Source: an uncultured Paracoccaceae bacterium (GTDB taxonomy: Bacteria; Pseudomonadota; Alphaproteobacteria; Rhodobacterales; Rhodobacteraceae). From it: a stretch of DNA of 64,000 bases. Shown piece by piece: positions 35,932 to 45,398 of this stretch; within the stretch, counting starts at the first letter, position 1; every line of letters starts with the position of its first letter. The translations under genes were made by a program, and so were the position numbers. The notes beneath the pieces were generated by a model that was not told the origin of the DNA, ran no database searches, and saw only the letters and a program-made list of their open reading frames with translations. The stretch is from positions 124,001 through 188,000 of the forward strand of contig CANNFU010000006.1 of NCBI GenBank assembly GCA_947503965.1, read 5' to 3'.

Positions 35932-36417
35932 ATGAGACCGATGATATTTGCGGCCATGCTGGCGATGATTGGCGCGCAGGCCAACGCGCTGAGTTGCATG
36001 CGGCCAGATCCGATCACGACCTTCAAACAGGTTGCCGCCGCACCGGAAAACTATTTCGTGCTGTACGGCGAGCTGACTTTTGATGAAGGTCTTTTGCCGC
36101 CCAGCGTGTCTGACCTGCCCACAGCCGCAGCAGATCCGATTCCCGCGTATTTCCGGGGCAAGGGTCTGACCCGCCGTGGCTTCACGTCAGACTACATCAG
36201 CCCCGTCACGCTTGAGATCGGCTGCGCCGGCCCTTGGTGCGGGTCGGCCCGCAGTGGCGGGAACGCCATCTATTTTGTCGAAGCGAAAGCTCCGCCCGTC
36301 ACGATGGTCGCAGGCCCGTGCGGAGGGCGGATTTTCACCGACCCATCGCAAGAGGTACTGGATATGCTGGTATCGTGCATGCAGGGTGGGGCCTGTTCAC
36401 CGCAGTCGTTGCAATAG
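35932..36417 (+). CDS. Secreted cysteine-containing hypothetical protein
   Basis: This 161-residue protein has a signal peptide (to about residue 19, AQANA) and a mature part with six cysteines, including CAGPWCG and CMQGGAC, suggesting disulfide bonds in the periplasm. GGAG precedes the ATG. No family was recognised. Its last 21 bases overlap the end of the convergent transglycosylase gene. Confidence 0.78.
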   Translation: MRPMIFAAMLAMIGAQANALSCMRPDPITTFKQVAAAPENYFVLYGELTFDEGLLPPSVSDLPTAAADPIPAYFRGKGLTRRGFTSDYISPVTLEIGCAGPWCGSARSGGNAIYFVEAKAPPVTMVAGPCGGRIFTDPSQEVLDMLVSCMQGGACSPQSLQ

Positions 36418-37584
36418 CGACAGCGACGGATGCCCGTCCGGTGGCAGCCCGACACTGCGCTGATAGGCACGGATCGCGCTGCGTGTATTGGGGCCGATCC
36501 GTCCATCGATCCCTTGGGTTGAGAAACCGGCATTCGTCAGCCGCTGCTGCAATTCACGCCGTTCGGCACGCCGCAAGCGTCGTTCACCCGCAGGCCATGT
36601 GGCCTGCAAAGGTGCCAGCCCGCGAATACGGTCGCCCAGATGACCGACGCCGATGATATAGGCTTCGGCATTGTTGTAACGCGAGATCACGTCGTAGTTG
36701 CGAAACACCAGGAATGCCGGCCCACCAGCCCCGGTCGGGGTGATCAGCGTCGCCTCGCCGTAATTTGGCACAACCTGGCCATCAATCCCACGCACGCCGA
36801 TTTGCCCCCACTGTGCCGGTGTGCGGCCCACGGCACGCCCCGTTTGTTCGTAGTCAAAGCCCGATGGCAGACGGACCTCGACCCCCCAAGGCTGCCCTTT
36901 GCGCCAGCCGAAACGGCGGAAATAGGCGGCGGTTGATGCAAGCGCATCGCTGGGATCGTCTGCCCAGATGTCACGTCGCCCGTCGCCGGTAAAATCAACG
37001 GCGTAGGCTTCATAAGAGGTGGGTATGAACTGTGTATGCCCCATCGCCGCCGCCCATGAACCTGTCATGTTCTGCGGCGCGACATCGCCGTTTTGCAGAA
37101 TACGCAAGGCGGCGATCAGTTGTTCTTCAAAGAACTGCCCGCGCCGCCCGTCATAGGCCAGTGTCGCCAGCGTCGATATCAGCGGGGTATCGCCACGCCG
37201 CTGTCCATAATTGCTTTCCATCCCCCAGACAGCAGTGACGACATGCGGCTCGACGTCATAGGTCGCCTCGATCCGGGCCAGCAGGTTGGCATATTGGCGC
37301 ACCATCTGGCGGCCGTTACTAACGCGCGTGTCAGACACGGCGGTCGAAAGGTAATCGCCCAGTGGCCGCACAAACTCTGCCTGATTGCGGTCGCGCTCGA
37401 TGCTGTCCGATAAGTATCGCACGTCGGCAAAGGCCGCCTGAAATGTGCTATCCGAGATGCCCGCCGACCGTGCGCGACCGCGAAATCCACCAATCCAATT
37501 GCCAAATCCGCTCGATTGTGCGCTTGCCATCGTACCGATGGTCAAGGCTGAAAAACCTGTTGTGATAAACTGCCTGCGTTTCAT
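36397..37584 (-). CDS. Lytic murein transglycosylase (MltB-like) with peptidoglycan-binding domain
   Basis: This 395-residue enzyme cleaves glycan strands of peptidoglycan. The catalytic glutamate is E123 in WGMESNYG, followed by the long SLT_2 domain to about residue 320 (AMGHTQFIPTSY, FTGDGRRDIW). A C-terminal peptidoglycan-binding domain (about 335-395, GIDGRIGPNTRSAIRAYQ) completes it. The N-terminus KRRQFITTG followed by a hydrophobic stretch looks like a Tat signal. There is no lipobox, so it is probably soluble in the periplasm. Confidence 0.92.
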   Translation of the reverse strand: MKRRQFITTGFSALTIGTMASAQSSGFGNWIGGFRGRARSAGISDSTFQAAFADVRYLSDSIERDRNQAEFVRPLGDYLSTAVSDTRVSNGRQMVRQYANLLARIEATYDVEPHVVTAVWGMESNYGQRRGDTPLISTLATLAYDGRRGQFFEEQLIAALRILQNGDVAPQNMTGSWAAAMGHTQFIPTSYEAYAVDFTGDGRRDIWADDPSDALASTAAYFRRFGWRKGQPWGVEVRLPSGFDYEQTGRAVGRTPAQWGQIGVRGIDGQVVPNYGEATLITPTGAGGPAFLVFRNYDVISRYNNAEAYIIGVGHLGDRIRGLAPLQATWPAGERRLRRAERRELQQRLTNAGFSTQGIDGRIGPNTRSAIRAYQRSVGLPPDGHPSLSLLQRLR

Positions 37585-37641
37585 TGCGTGCCTCCATTAT
37601 TGTTTTGTCACTACTGTAGCGCAAACCGGGGCGGGGCAAAA

Positions 37642-38376
37642 TCAACTCTCTGCAAGATCGTGGCTTTTCGCCACCAACACCGACGGTTCAGGCCAGCAAT
37701 TCGACAGAACCTCAATCGCTTCACGCAGCATCGGGACGCGTCGTGGGCGAAAACTGTCATCGGTAATGGTCAGGTTCTGCATCCGGTCCAGCCGGAAGTT
37801 GCGGTAGGCCTGCCGCAGATGGCACCAGGCGATCAGATTATGCGTTTCCTTCAGGAAAACGATGCTCAGCGGGTCTACCCTGCGGTTGGTTGCCTGACCG
37901 GTTGCGTCGATATAATCCATCGCGATTGTGCGTTCTTCCCACGTGGCCTGCCGCAAGGCACGCACATCCACGGTCGGCATTGGTGGGCGCACGATCCGAT
38001 CGGCATAAAGCACGGCATATTGCAGCCGATGCGCCTGGGCATCGGGTAATCTTGCCTGCAGCTTGGCCAGCGCGTGTCCTGCTGCTTGCGCCAGCTGCGG
38101 GTCGGCGACGGCTTGCACCTCGCGCAGGCCCAGCACAATCGCCTCAATCTCTTCGTCATCGAACATCATGGGCGGCAGGGCTGCATCCTCGGTCAGCGCG
38201 TAACCATAGCCTGCGGTCCCATCGATGATTGCGCCCAGTCCGCGCAATGTTTCAATATCGCGGTAAAGCGTGCGCAGGGATACGTCTGTATCATCAGCCA
38301 ACTGCTGCGCGGTCACCGGTGGGGTGTGGCGGCGCAGGGATTGCATCAGTTGAAACAGGCGTGCGGTGCGGGACAT
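37642..38376 (-). CDS. YafY-type HTH/WYL-domain transcriptional regulator
   Basis: This 244-residue protein has an N-terminal DeoR-like helix-turn-helix (TAQQLADDTDVSLRTLYRDIETLRGLGA) and a C-terminal WYL domain (about 125-215; AMDYIDATG ... RRVDPLSIVFLKETHNLIAWC). WYL domains sense ligands, often nucleotides or nucleic acids. It is divergent from the GST gene 75 bases away, so it may control that gene and DUF1801. Confidence 0.9.
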   Translation of the reverse strand: MSRTARLFQLMQSLRRHTPPVTAQQLADDTDVSLRTLYRDIETLRGLGAIIDGTAGYGYALTEDAALPPMMFDDEEIEAIVLGLREVQAVADPQLAQAAGHALAKLQARLPDAQAHRLQYAVLYADRIVRPPMPTVDVRALRQATWEERTIAMDYIDATGQATNRRVDPLSIVFLKETHNLIAWCHLRQAYRNFRLDRMQNLTITDDSFRPRRVPMLREAIEVLSNCWPEPSVLVAKSHDLAES

Positions 38377-38451
38377 GATCGGGTTTTACCATTGCTGCCA
38401 GAAACTGTCAGCACCAAGATGCATAAGGGCCCCAAGAAACAGGAGACCCGA

Positions 38452-39144
38452 ATGATCACACTCATCACCTATCAAGCCGGTTTTGGCCAACTCAGCTTTA
38501 GCCCGTTTTGCGTCAAGGCGATCTGGCTCTTAGAGGCCGCGAGCGTTCCATGGCAACGCGAAGACAGCAATGACCCGCGCAAGTTTCCACATGCCAAGTT
38601 ACCGGCGATCCGCACGCCCGAAGGAATTATCGGGGACAGTCACAATATTCAGGCCTATCTGGAACGACAGGGCGCTGATTTCTGGGGCGATGTGACCGAC
38701 CGGTCGACGGGTCATGCGTTCATTCGCATGGTCGAAGAGCATATGTATTTCCACGTCGTTCTGGATCGGTGGGCGAATGAAGAGATCTGGCCGATCATCC
38801 GCGAAAACTACTTTGCGGCGATCCCAAAACTGTTGCGCAAGCCGATTACCGGCAGCATCCGAAAAGCCACGCTGAAAGGGCTTGAAACACAAGGTCTGGG
38901 GCGGTTCACGTCCGAAGAAAGGTTGGAGCGGATCGAACATGATCTTGTGGCCATCGCCACGCGGCTGCGTGACCAGCCGTATCTGATGGGTGATCAAATC
39001 AGCCTGCCGGATTATTCTGTGGCGGCAATGCTTGGGGCGATATTCGCGTCCCCGCGACCGACGCCACTAAGCGAAAGGGTGGCTAAAGACACGATCCTGT
39101 CAGACTATGCGAAACGTGTCGCAGACAGGATGAGCCGGGCATGA
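38452..39144 (+). CDS. Glutathione S-transferase family protein
   Basis: This 230-residue protein has an N-terminal thioredoxin-like domain with S-P-F-C at 17-20 and the glutathione-site D-S (IGDSHNIQAYLE), then an all-helical C-terminal domain with QISLPDYSVAAML. AGGAGA precedes the ATG. The open frame back to 38074 covers the divergent regulator and is a shadow. It is coupled to the next gene by an ATGA overlap. Confidence 0.88.
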   Translation: MITLITYQAGFGQLSFSPFCVKAIWLLEAASVPWQREDSNDPRKFPHAKLPAIRTPEGIIGDSHNIQAYLERQGADFWGDVTDRSTGHAFIRMVEEHMYFHVVLDRWANEEIWPIIRENYFAAIPKLLRKPITGSIRKATLKGLETQGLGRFTSEERLERIEHDLVAIATRLRDQPYLMGDQISLPDYSVAAMLGAIFASPRPTPLSERVAKDTILSDYAKRVADRMSRA

Positions 39145-39560
39145 TGCGGCCATTTGCAGATGAGAACGTGAAAGCGGCCTATGCGGCATTTCCGCCTGTC
39201 GCGTTCGAAATGGCCATGATCCTGCGCGACCTGATCTTCAGTGTCGCCTGGGACACGCCAGAGGTCGGGCCAATCGAGGAAACGTTGAAATGGGGTCAGC
39301 CATCCTATCTGACGCCGGAAACGAAATCCGGTTCAACCCTTCGGATCGGGGTTGCGAAGCAAGGTGGCGCGGCTCTTTTCGCGCATTGTGCGACGGACAT
39401 CATCAGCACCTATGCCAGTATCTTTCCCGACACTGATCAGATCGAGGGGAACCGCGCGGTAATCTTCACAAGCCCCGACAAAATCGTACCAGAGCGGCTG
39501 CGTCTTTTGATCTACCATGCGTTGACCTATCATTTAGCACGCCCCCGAGGTCAGAATTAA
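39141..39560 (+). CDS. DUF1801 (YdhG-like) domain protein
   Basis: This 139-residue protein has the arrangement of the YdhG/DUF1801 fold: an N-terminal helix, LRDLIFSVAWDTPEVGPIEETLKWGQPSY, LRIGVAKQGGAALFAHC, and RLLIYHALTYH at the end. The biochemical role of the family is poorly known (an iron-chaperone frataxin-like fold has been noted for relatives). It is translationally coupled to the GST gene and convergent with rnr. Confidence 0.82.
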   Translation: MMRPFADENVKAAYAAFPPVAFEMAMILRDLIFSVAWDTPEVGPIEETLKWGQPSYLTPETKSGSTLRIGVAKQGGAALFAHCATDIISTYASIFPDTDQIEGNRAVIFTSPDKIVPERLRLLIYHALTYHLARPRGQN

Positions 39561-39614
39561 CCTCGAATGCGGCGCAAGCGTGTCATCGGCCGCACCAGTT
39601 TGCGGCAATTGCCA

Positions 39615-41870
39615 CTATTTTCGCCTGCGTTTGACCTTGCTCGCTGTTTTGGCCGCCTTTTTCCGCGCTGAACCAACCTTGCGCCGGGGCGGTTTACCGC
39701 GGCCCTTTGATGGCCCTTTGGGTACCGCGCGGTCTTCAAGGGTCAGTAATTCGACGATAAGCCCACCTGTCACGGGTGCGGCCTCTGCCAGTTTTACGGT
39801 CACACGCTGGCCTAACCCGATCACCAGCCCCGTGTCTGACCCCATCAAGGTCTGCGTGTCCGGGTCATAGTGGAAATATTCACGTCCCAAGGTTCGGATG
39901 GGGATCATCCCATCGGCGCCTGTTTCATCCAGTTTCACGAATACACCGAACTTGGCAATCCCGCTGATCCGTCCGGTCAGTTCCGCCCCGATCCGGTCTG
40001 ATAGGAACGCGGCTAGATACCTGTCGGTCGTGTCCCGCTCGGCTGTCATGGACCGCCGTTCGGTATCGCTGATTTGTTTGGCCGTGTCTGCCAGATGTTC
40101 GATATCCCACGGGCTGAGCCCGTCTTTCCCCCAGCCATGCGCCGCGATCAGTGCGCGATGCACGATCAGGTCCGAATAGCGCCGGATCGGCGAGGTGAAA
40201 TGCGCATAGGCCCGCAAGGCCAGCCCGAAATGGCCAAAGTTTTCCGGGTTGTAATAGGCCTGCGTCATTGACCGGAGGGTCGCCATGTTGATCAACTCAT
40301 CATTCTCGGTCCCTTCGGCACCTGCCAAAAGCTTGTTCAGATGCGCGGTTTTCAGCACCTGTCCCTTGGCGAGCACCAACCCAGATGCTTGTGCAACCTC
40401 GCGCAGCGCATCCAGCTTTTCGGGGCTGGGTTCTTCGTGCACGCGGAACAGCAGGGGGGATTTCTTGGCGATCAGCGTCTCGGCTGCGGCAACATTGGCC
40501 AGCACCATGAATTCCTCGATCAACCGATGCGCATCCAGCCGGTCCTTGTATTTTACCGACATGACCTTGCCATTCTCGTCCAGCACGATCTGGCGTTCCG
40601 GCAGGTCGAGTTCCAGCGGCTGCCGGGCTGCGCGTGCCTTCATCAGCGCGCCGTAGGCTGCGTAAAGCGGATGGATGATGTCATCCATCAACGGCGCGAC
40701 CTTGTCGTTTGGTTGGCCATCGACGGCCGCCTGCACCTCTTCATAGTTCAGCGAGGCGACCGATTTCATCAGGCCGCGGTGGAATTGATGGTCGATCTTG
40801 TGGCCCTTGGCGTCGATGCGCATCGCAACCGCCAGACAGGCGCGCTCCACCCCTTCATGCAGCGAACACAGGTCCCCCGACAGCCGGTCGGGCAGCATCG
40901 GAACAACGCGATCCGGGAAATAGGTGGAATTGCCCCGCTTGCGTGCCTCGCGATCCAGCGCGGACCCCGGCGTCACGTAATGCGCGACATCCGCGATGGC
41001 GACCCAGATGATAAATCCGTCCTTGTTTTTGGGGTCGGTGTCTGCGTCGACAAAGCACGCATCATCATGATCGCGCGCATCCCAGGGATCAATTGTGATC
41101 AGAGGCATGTCACTCAGATCTTTACGCTTTCCCAAGCCTGCCGGTGTGGCGGTATCCGCCTCGGCGATCACTTCATCGGGGAAATGATCGGGGATGCCAT
41201 GCTGGTGGATGGCAATCAGCGAAACCGCGCGGGGTTCGGTCGGGTCACCCAAACGGGCGACGATGCGGGCCTTGGCCAGACCCATGCGCCCCTTTGGTCC
41301 GGCTTGCTCGGCCTCGACCAATTCGCCGTCCTTCGCGCCGCCTGTCGCGCCTTCCGCGACCGTCCATTGTTTGTCCGCACCCTTGTCGATGGGCAGCACG
41401 CGGCCCCCTTCGGACCCGGCGCGGAACACCCCCAAAATCCGTAACGGGTTCGTTCCGATCCGGCGGATCATGCGGGCGGTGTGGCTGTGGTCTTCGGTCT
41501 TGTCGACGGTCAGGCGGCCCAGAATACGGTCACCCACACCCAAAGCAGGATCGCTGGAGCGGAGCATCATCAGGATACGCGGCTCTGCCCCGGTGCCTTT
41601 CCATTCGAGGGGGCGGGCAAACAGGTCGCCATCGGCGTCCGCGCCGACCACTTCCAGAACGGCGATGGGGGGTAATTCCTCGGCATCGCGGTAAGAGCTG
41701 CGCCGCTTGGCAAGTTTGCCTTCATCCTGTAATTCGCGCAGCAGGCGCTTGAGGTCGATCCGGGCCGCGCCCTTGATGCCAAAGGCCTTGGCGATGTCGC
41801 GCTTGGCGGTTTGGGTCGGATTGTCAGAGATCCAGGCCAGGATCTCGGATTTGGAGGGGATGTTTGTCAT
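39615..41870 (-). CDS. rnr: Ribonuclease R
   Basis: This 751-residue 3'-5' exoribonuclease degrades structured RNA and acts in rRNA quality control. It has an N-terminal winged helix (about 5-60) and cold-shock domains. The RNB catalytic domain carries the acidic motif IDPWDARDHDDACFVD (about 265-280) and RFTSPIRRYSDL-like ending (HFTSPIRRYSDLIVHRAL). An S1 domain (about 635-715) and a strongly basic tail follow. Three palindromes stand 17 bases upstream of its start. Confidence 0.95.
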   Translation of the reverse strand: MTNIPSKSEILAWISDNPTQTAKRDIAKAFGIKGAARIDLKRLLRELQDEGKLAKRRSSYRDAEELPPIAVLEVVGADADGDLFARPLEWKGTGAEPRILMMLRSSDPALGVGDRILGRLTVDKTEDHSHTARMIRRIGTNPLRILGVFRAGSEGGRVLPIDKGADKQWTVAEGATGGAKDGELVEAEQAGPKGRMGLAKARIVARLGDPTEPRAVSLIAIHQHGIPDHFPDEVIAEADTATPAGLGKRKDLSDMPLITIDPWDARDHDDACFVDADTDPKNKDGFIIWVAIADVAHYVTPGSALDREARKRGNSTYFPDRVVPMLPDRLSGDLCSLHEGVERACLAVAMRIDAKGHKIDHQFHRGLMKSVASLNYEEVQAAVDGQPNDKVAPLMDDIIHPLYAAYGALMKARAARQPLELDLPERQIVLDENGKVMSVKYKDRLDAHRLIEEFMVLANVAAAETLIAKKSPLLFRVHEEPSPEKLDALREVAQASGLVLAKGQVLKTAHLNKLLAGAEGTENDELINMATLRSMTQAYYNPENFGHFGLALRAYAHFTSPIRRYSDLIVHRALIAAHGWGKDGLSPWDIEHLADTAKQISDTERRSMTAERDTTDRYLAAFLSDRIGAELTGRISGIAKFGVFVKLDETGADGMIPIRTLGREYFHYDPDTQTLMGSDTGLVIGLGQRVTVKLAEAAPVTGGLIVELLTLEDRAVPKGPSKGRGKPPRRKVGSARKKAAKTASKVKRRRK

Positions 41871-41887
41871 AGTATCGCCCTAACACG

Positions 41888-41954
41888 CCAATTCCTTCGA
41901 AGGAATTGGTCAAAAGCCTTCAAAGGCTTTTGCGCAGACTTTTTAAAAAGTCTG
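41888..41954 (+). repeat. Three tandem palindromes (family B)
   Basis: Three elements stand side by side. A perfect 22-base palindrome at 41888-41909 (centre ttcgaa) comes first, then a 10-base stem with a 2-base turn at 41911-41932 (caaaagcctt/aaggcttttg), then a perfect 20-base palindrome at 41935-41954 (cagacttttt/aaaaagtctg). They resemble the pair at 971-1018 in size and design. They fill the gap between the GNAT gene and rnr. Confidence 0.75.
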
Positions 41955-41955
41955 G

Positions 41956-42369
41956 CTACAGCGCCAAGACCATATCCCGATGCGGGATACCTGCATCGTC
42001 ATAGAATGGTCCAACAGGTTCAAATCCCAGTTTCGCGTAAAACCCGATTGCATGATCCTGCGCGCCCAGCTTGGCCTTTTTGACACCCGGAATGTCGCGC
42101 AGATATGCAATGCCCGCTTCAACCAGTGCTTTGCCCAGCCCCGTGCCCCGCTGATCGGGCAGCACGCATATCCGGCCGATCTTGCCGATCTCGCCGTCGA
42201 TCAACAGCCGCGCGGTGCCAACTGGACGCCCTTTGATCACGGCAAGCAAATGGATTGCCTGATCATCCAGATCGTCAATCTCATCCGGCTCTGCAATCCC
42301 TTGTTCTTCGATGAATACCTTGCGCCGCAACGCGATGCAGGGCGCATAATCAGCGACCACAGAAATCAT
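41956..42369 (-). CDS. ElaA/GNAT-type acetyltransferase
   Basis: This 137-residue acetyltransferase has [10 protein letters not shown] near the start, the acetyl-CoA motif [22 protein letters not shown], and [19 protein letters not shown], the pattern of the ElaA-like branch. The substrate is unknown. The start overlaps the dapE stop in an ATGA arrangement, so the gene is read from the dapE mRNA. Confidence 0.87.
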   Translation of the reverse strand: MISVVADYAPCIALRRKVFIEEQGIAEPDEIDDLDDQAIHLLAVIKGRPVGTARLLIDGEIGKIGRICVLPDQRGTGLGKALVEAGIAYLRDIPGVKKAKLGAQDHAIGFYAKLGFEPVGPFYDDAGIPHRDMVLAL

Positions 42370-43511
42370 GCGAAATAATCCGCCAGAATCCGTTTGTAGA
42401 TCGCCTTGAGCTGCCCGATCTGATCCACCGCCACCCGTTCATCAACCTGATGCATGGTTTTGCCCACCAGACCGAATTCGACCACCGCGCAGTGATCCTT
42501 GACAAATCGCGCGTCTGACGTGCCGCCCGACGTTGAAAGTTCGGGTTTGCGCCCGGTTTCAGCCTCAACAGCGGCCGCCACCAGATCTGACAGGTCACCG
42601 GGGGGCGTGACAAAGCTCTCGCCCGAGATTTTCACGCGCAACTCCACCTGCACCTCAAAATCACGACTGACTTTGTCCGCCTCTTCCTGCATCCACGCGG
42701 TCAGGCTTGCGCCGGAATGTTGATCGTTGAAGCGGATGTTGACAGTGGCGCGGGTCTGCGCGGGGATGACGTTGGTAGCCGGGTTGCCGGTGTCGATTGT
42801 CAGCACTTGCAAGGAAGACGGATCGAAATGATCGGTCCCCTGATCCAATTCGCGCGATGACAATACATCCATCAATCTGGCCATCGCAGGCATCGGGTTC
42901 TTGGCGCGGTGCGGATAGGCCGAATGGCCCTGCACCCCGGTGATTGTGAAGAATGCAGTCATTGATCCGCGCCGACCGATCTTCATCGCCTCACCCATCA
43001 CATTCGGGCAAGTCGGCTCACCCACCAGACAGACTGACATCACCTCGTTATTGGCGGCCATCCAGTCAAGCAGGGCGGTGGTGCCATCCAATGCATCGGC
43101 TTCCTCATCACCTGTAATGGCGAGCACCACTGCGCCGTCCGGGGGTGTCTCGGTCACAAAGTCAATCGCGGCAGCGGCAAAGGCCGCAACGCCCGATTTC
43201 ATATCGGTGGCACCGCGCCCATACAGATATCCATCCTTAATCTCAGCGCCAAACGGGGGCATGGTCCATGCGGCCTCGTCCCCCAAGGGGACCACATCGG
43301 TATGCCCGTTAAAGCCAAAGGTGCGGTTGGCCCCCTGACGCCCCCAGCGCGCATACAGATTTGAAATGCCGTTCCGATCCACCCGTGTGCAGGTAAAGCC
43401 GCTCTTGGTCAGCACATCCTCCAGCAAGACCAGCGCGCCCCCCTCGTTCGGTGTGATGGATGGGCAGCGAACCAGATCAGCGGTCAGTGCAACGGGATCA
43501 ACAGGTGTCAT
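42366..43511 (-). CDS. dapE: Succinyl-diaminopimelate desuccinylase
   Basis: This 381-residue M20 metallohydrolase makes LL-diaminopimelate for lysine and peptidoglycan. Metal and catalytic motifs are NGHTDVVP (H and D), [10 protein letters not shown], and ITGDEEADA (catalytic E). The dimerisation lid with [10 protein letters not shown] is intact. The ATG at 43511 has AAGGAG seven bases upstream. An earlier open frame to 43565 is rejected. The GNAT gene is coupled downstream. Confidence 0.95.
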   Translation of the reverse strand: MTPVDPVALTADLVRCPSITPNEGGALVLLEDVLTKSGFTCTRVDRNGISNLYARWGRQGANRTFGFNGHTDVVPLGDEAAWTMPPFGAEIKDGYLYGRGATDMKSGVAAFAAAAIDFVTETPPDGAVVLAITGDEEADALDGTTALLDWMAANNEVMSVCLVGEPTCPNVMGEAMKIGRRGSMTAFFTITGVQGHSAYPHRAKNPMPAMARLMDVLSSRELDQGTDHFDPSSLQVLTIDTGNPATNVIPAQTRATVNIRFNDQHSGASLTAWMQEEADKVSRDFEVQVELRVKISGESFVTPPGDLSDLVAAAVEAETGRKPELSTSGGTSDARFVKDHCAVVEFGLVGKTMHQVDERVAVDQIGQLKAIYKRILADYFA

Positions 43512-43724
43512 GGCAAGCTCCTTTGCGCTTTGGCTAACGCGAAGAACGGGGGGATGCAATTTCACAGTTTCGGTCGAAAGGCGTCACATATCTTTTTCGA
43601 CATCGTGCTGTGCGGGCATGGCAGCGACGGGCCTTTTGCCAAGACAAGGTTCTTTCGCCCCTTGCAATTGGCCTCAGATACCGCGACTTTCTCGGCCAGA
43701 AAGAAAACCAACAGGGGAAATCCT

Positions 43725-45305
43725 ATGAAACCGATATCGGCATTGACGGTCGCTGCCGTTCTGATGACCACCGCCGCACCGCTGAGCGCGGAAACGCTGC
43801 GATGGGCCCGCGCTGGCGATGCGCTGACACTTGATCCGCATTCCCAGAATGAGGGGCCGACCCATACCATCCGCCACCAGATGTATGAGCCACTGATCAT
43901 TCGCGACGTGACCGGCGCGTTTGAACCGGCGTTGGCCACCGATTGGGCACCGTCCGAAAGCGACCCCAATGTGTGGGTCTTCAATCTGCGCGAAGGCGTG
44001 ACCTTCCACGATGGCGCGGCGTTCACGGCCGAAGACGTGGTGTTCAGCTTTGAACGGGCCAAGCAGCCCAATTCCGACATGAAAGAGCTGATTGGTTCCA
44101 TCACCGAAGTCCGTGCGGTCGATGACTACACGGTTGAGATCGTGACTGACGGCCCGAACCCAATCCTGCCGTCGAACCTGACCAATCTGTTCATCATGGA
44201 CAAGGACTGGACCGAGGCGAACAACACCGTCGACGTGCAGGACTTCGAGGGCGGTGAGATCACCTTTGCGACCACCAATGCCAATGGCACCGGTCCTTAC
44301 GTGCTGCAAAGCCGCGAGCCTGACGTGCGCACCGTGATGGTCCGCAACGAAGATTATTGGGGCATTGATCAGTTCCCCATGGACGTGACCGAAATCGTCT
44401 ATACCCCCATTCAGAACGCAGCGACCCGCGTTGCCGCGATGCTGTCGGGCGAGGTTGATTTCCTGCAGGACATGCCCGTGCAAGACATTGAACGCGTCAA
44501 TGCTGCCGATGGTCTGACGGTCAAGCAGGCACCACAGAACCGGGTCATCTTTTTCGGGATGAATATGGGGGCTGAAGATATCGAGGCTGACAACATCGAC
44601 GGTGCAAACCCGCTGGCTGATGTCCGCGTGCGCCGCGCGATGTCGATGGCGATCAACCGCGATGCGATCCAGCAGGTTGTGATGCGCGGCCAAAGCCAGC
44701 CCGCAGGCATGATCGCCCCGCCATTCGTGAACGGCTGGACAGCTGAAATGGATGCGGAATCGACAACTGATGTAGAAGGCGCCAAGGAGCTCTTGGCCGA
44801 TGCAGGGTATCCAGATGGATTCTCCATCCGGCTGGATTGCCCCAATGACCGCTACATCAACGATGAAGGCATCTGTCAGGCGGCTGTCGGCATGCTGGGC
44901 CAGATCGGTATCACCGTGAACCTGGATGCCAAGCCAAAGGCCCAGCACTTCCCGTTGATCACCGATGGCAACACCGATTTCTACATGCTGGGCTGGGGTG
45001 TGCCGACATATGACAGTGAATACGTGTTCAACTTCCTAGTGCATGGCCGCGAAAGCGATATCGGCACCTGGAATGGCACCGGCTATGACAATGATGAGCT
45101 GGACGCGATGATCAAATCGCTGGCGTCCAACACCGATCTGGAGGCGCGGAATGCCGACATCGCCAGCATTTGGCGGGTCGTGCAGGACGAACAGCTTTAC
45201 ATCCCCATCCACCACCAGGTGCTGAACTGGGGCATGTCAGAGCGTGTCGGGATCGAGGTTGACCCCGAGGACCAGCCAAAGGTGAAGTATTTCACGATGA
45301 ACTAA
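43725..45305 (+). CDS. Peptide/opine-type ABC transporter binding protein (first copy)
   Basis: This 526-residue family 5 solute-binding protein has a signal peptide (ending TAAPLSA). Its mature part starts ETLRWARAGDALTLDPHSQN and has FHDGAAFTAEDVVFSFERA, the diagnostic family segment. It should deliver short peptides or a similar solute to the permeases downstream. AGGGGAA precedes the ATG. A second, clearly related binding protein follows. Confidence 0.92.
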   Translation: MKPISALTVAAVLMTTAAPLSAETLRWARAGDALTLDPHSQNEGPTHTIRHQMYEPLIIRDVTGAFEPALATDWAPSESDPNVWVFNLREGVTFHDGAAFTAEDVVFSFERAKQPNSDMKELIGSITEVRAVDDYTVEIVTDGPNPILPSNLTNLFIMDKDWTEANNTVDVQDFEGGEITFATTNANGTGPYVLQSREPDVRTVMVRNEDYWGIDQFPMDVTEIVYTPIQNAATRVAAMLSGEVDFLQDMPVQDIERVNAADGLTVKQAPQNRVIFFGMNMGAEDIEADNIDGANPLADVRVRRAMSMAINRDAIQQVVMRGQSQPAGMIAPPFVNGWTAEMDAESTTDVEGAKELLADAGYPDGFSIRLDCPNDRYINDEGICQAAVGMLGQIGITVNLDAKPKAQHFPLITDGNTDFYMLGWGVPTYDSEYVFNFLVHGRESDIGTWNGTGYDNDELDAMIKSLASNTDLEARNADIASIWRVVQDEQLYIPIHHQVLNWGMSERVGIEVDPEDQPKVKYFTMN

Positions 45306-45313
45306 GGGCAGCG

Positions 45314-45334
45314 CCGCACCGTCAAGGTGCGGCA
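45314..45334 (+). terminator. Hairpin after the first binding-protein gene
   Basis: A perfect 8-base stem gccgcacc/ggtgcggc with a 5-base loop begins eight bases after the stop. There is no T-run. It probably limits read-through or protects the upstream mRNA rather than fully terminating. Confidence 0.6.
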
Positions 45335-45398
45335 TCCACCCTGTGAAAGCCATGTCGCGCCGCCCGGTGCGGCTTGGCCCACTAGTAAAGGAAACATC

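Noticed and set aside
43674..44948. 424-codon minus-strand frame opposite the first peptide-binding protein
   Set aside because: It mirrors the codon structure of the real gene, is histidine-rich, and has no start signal.
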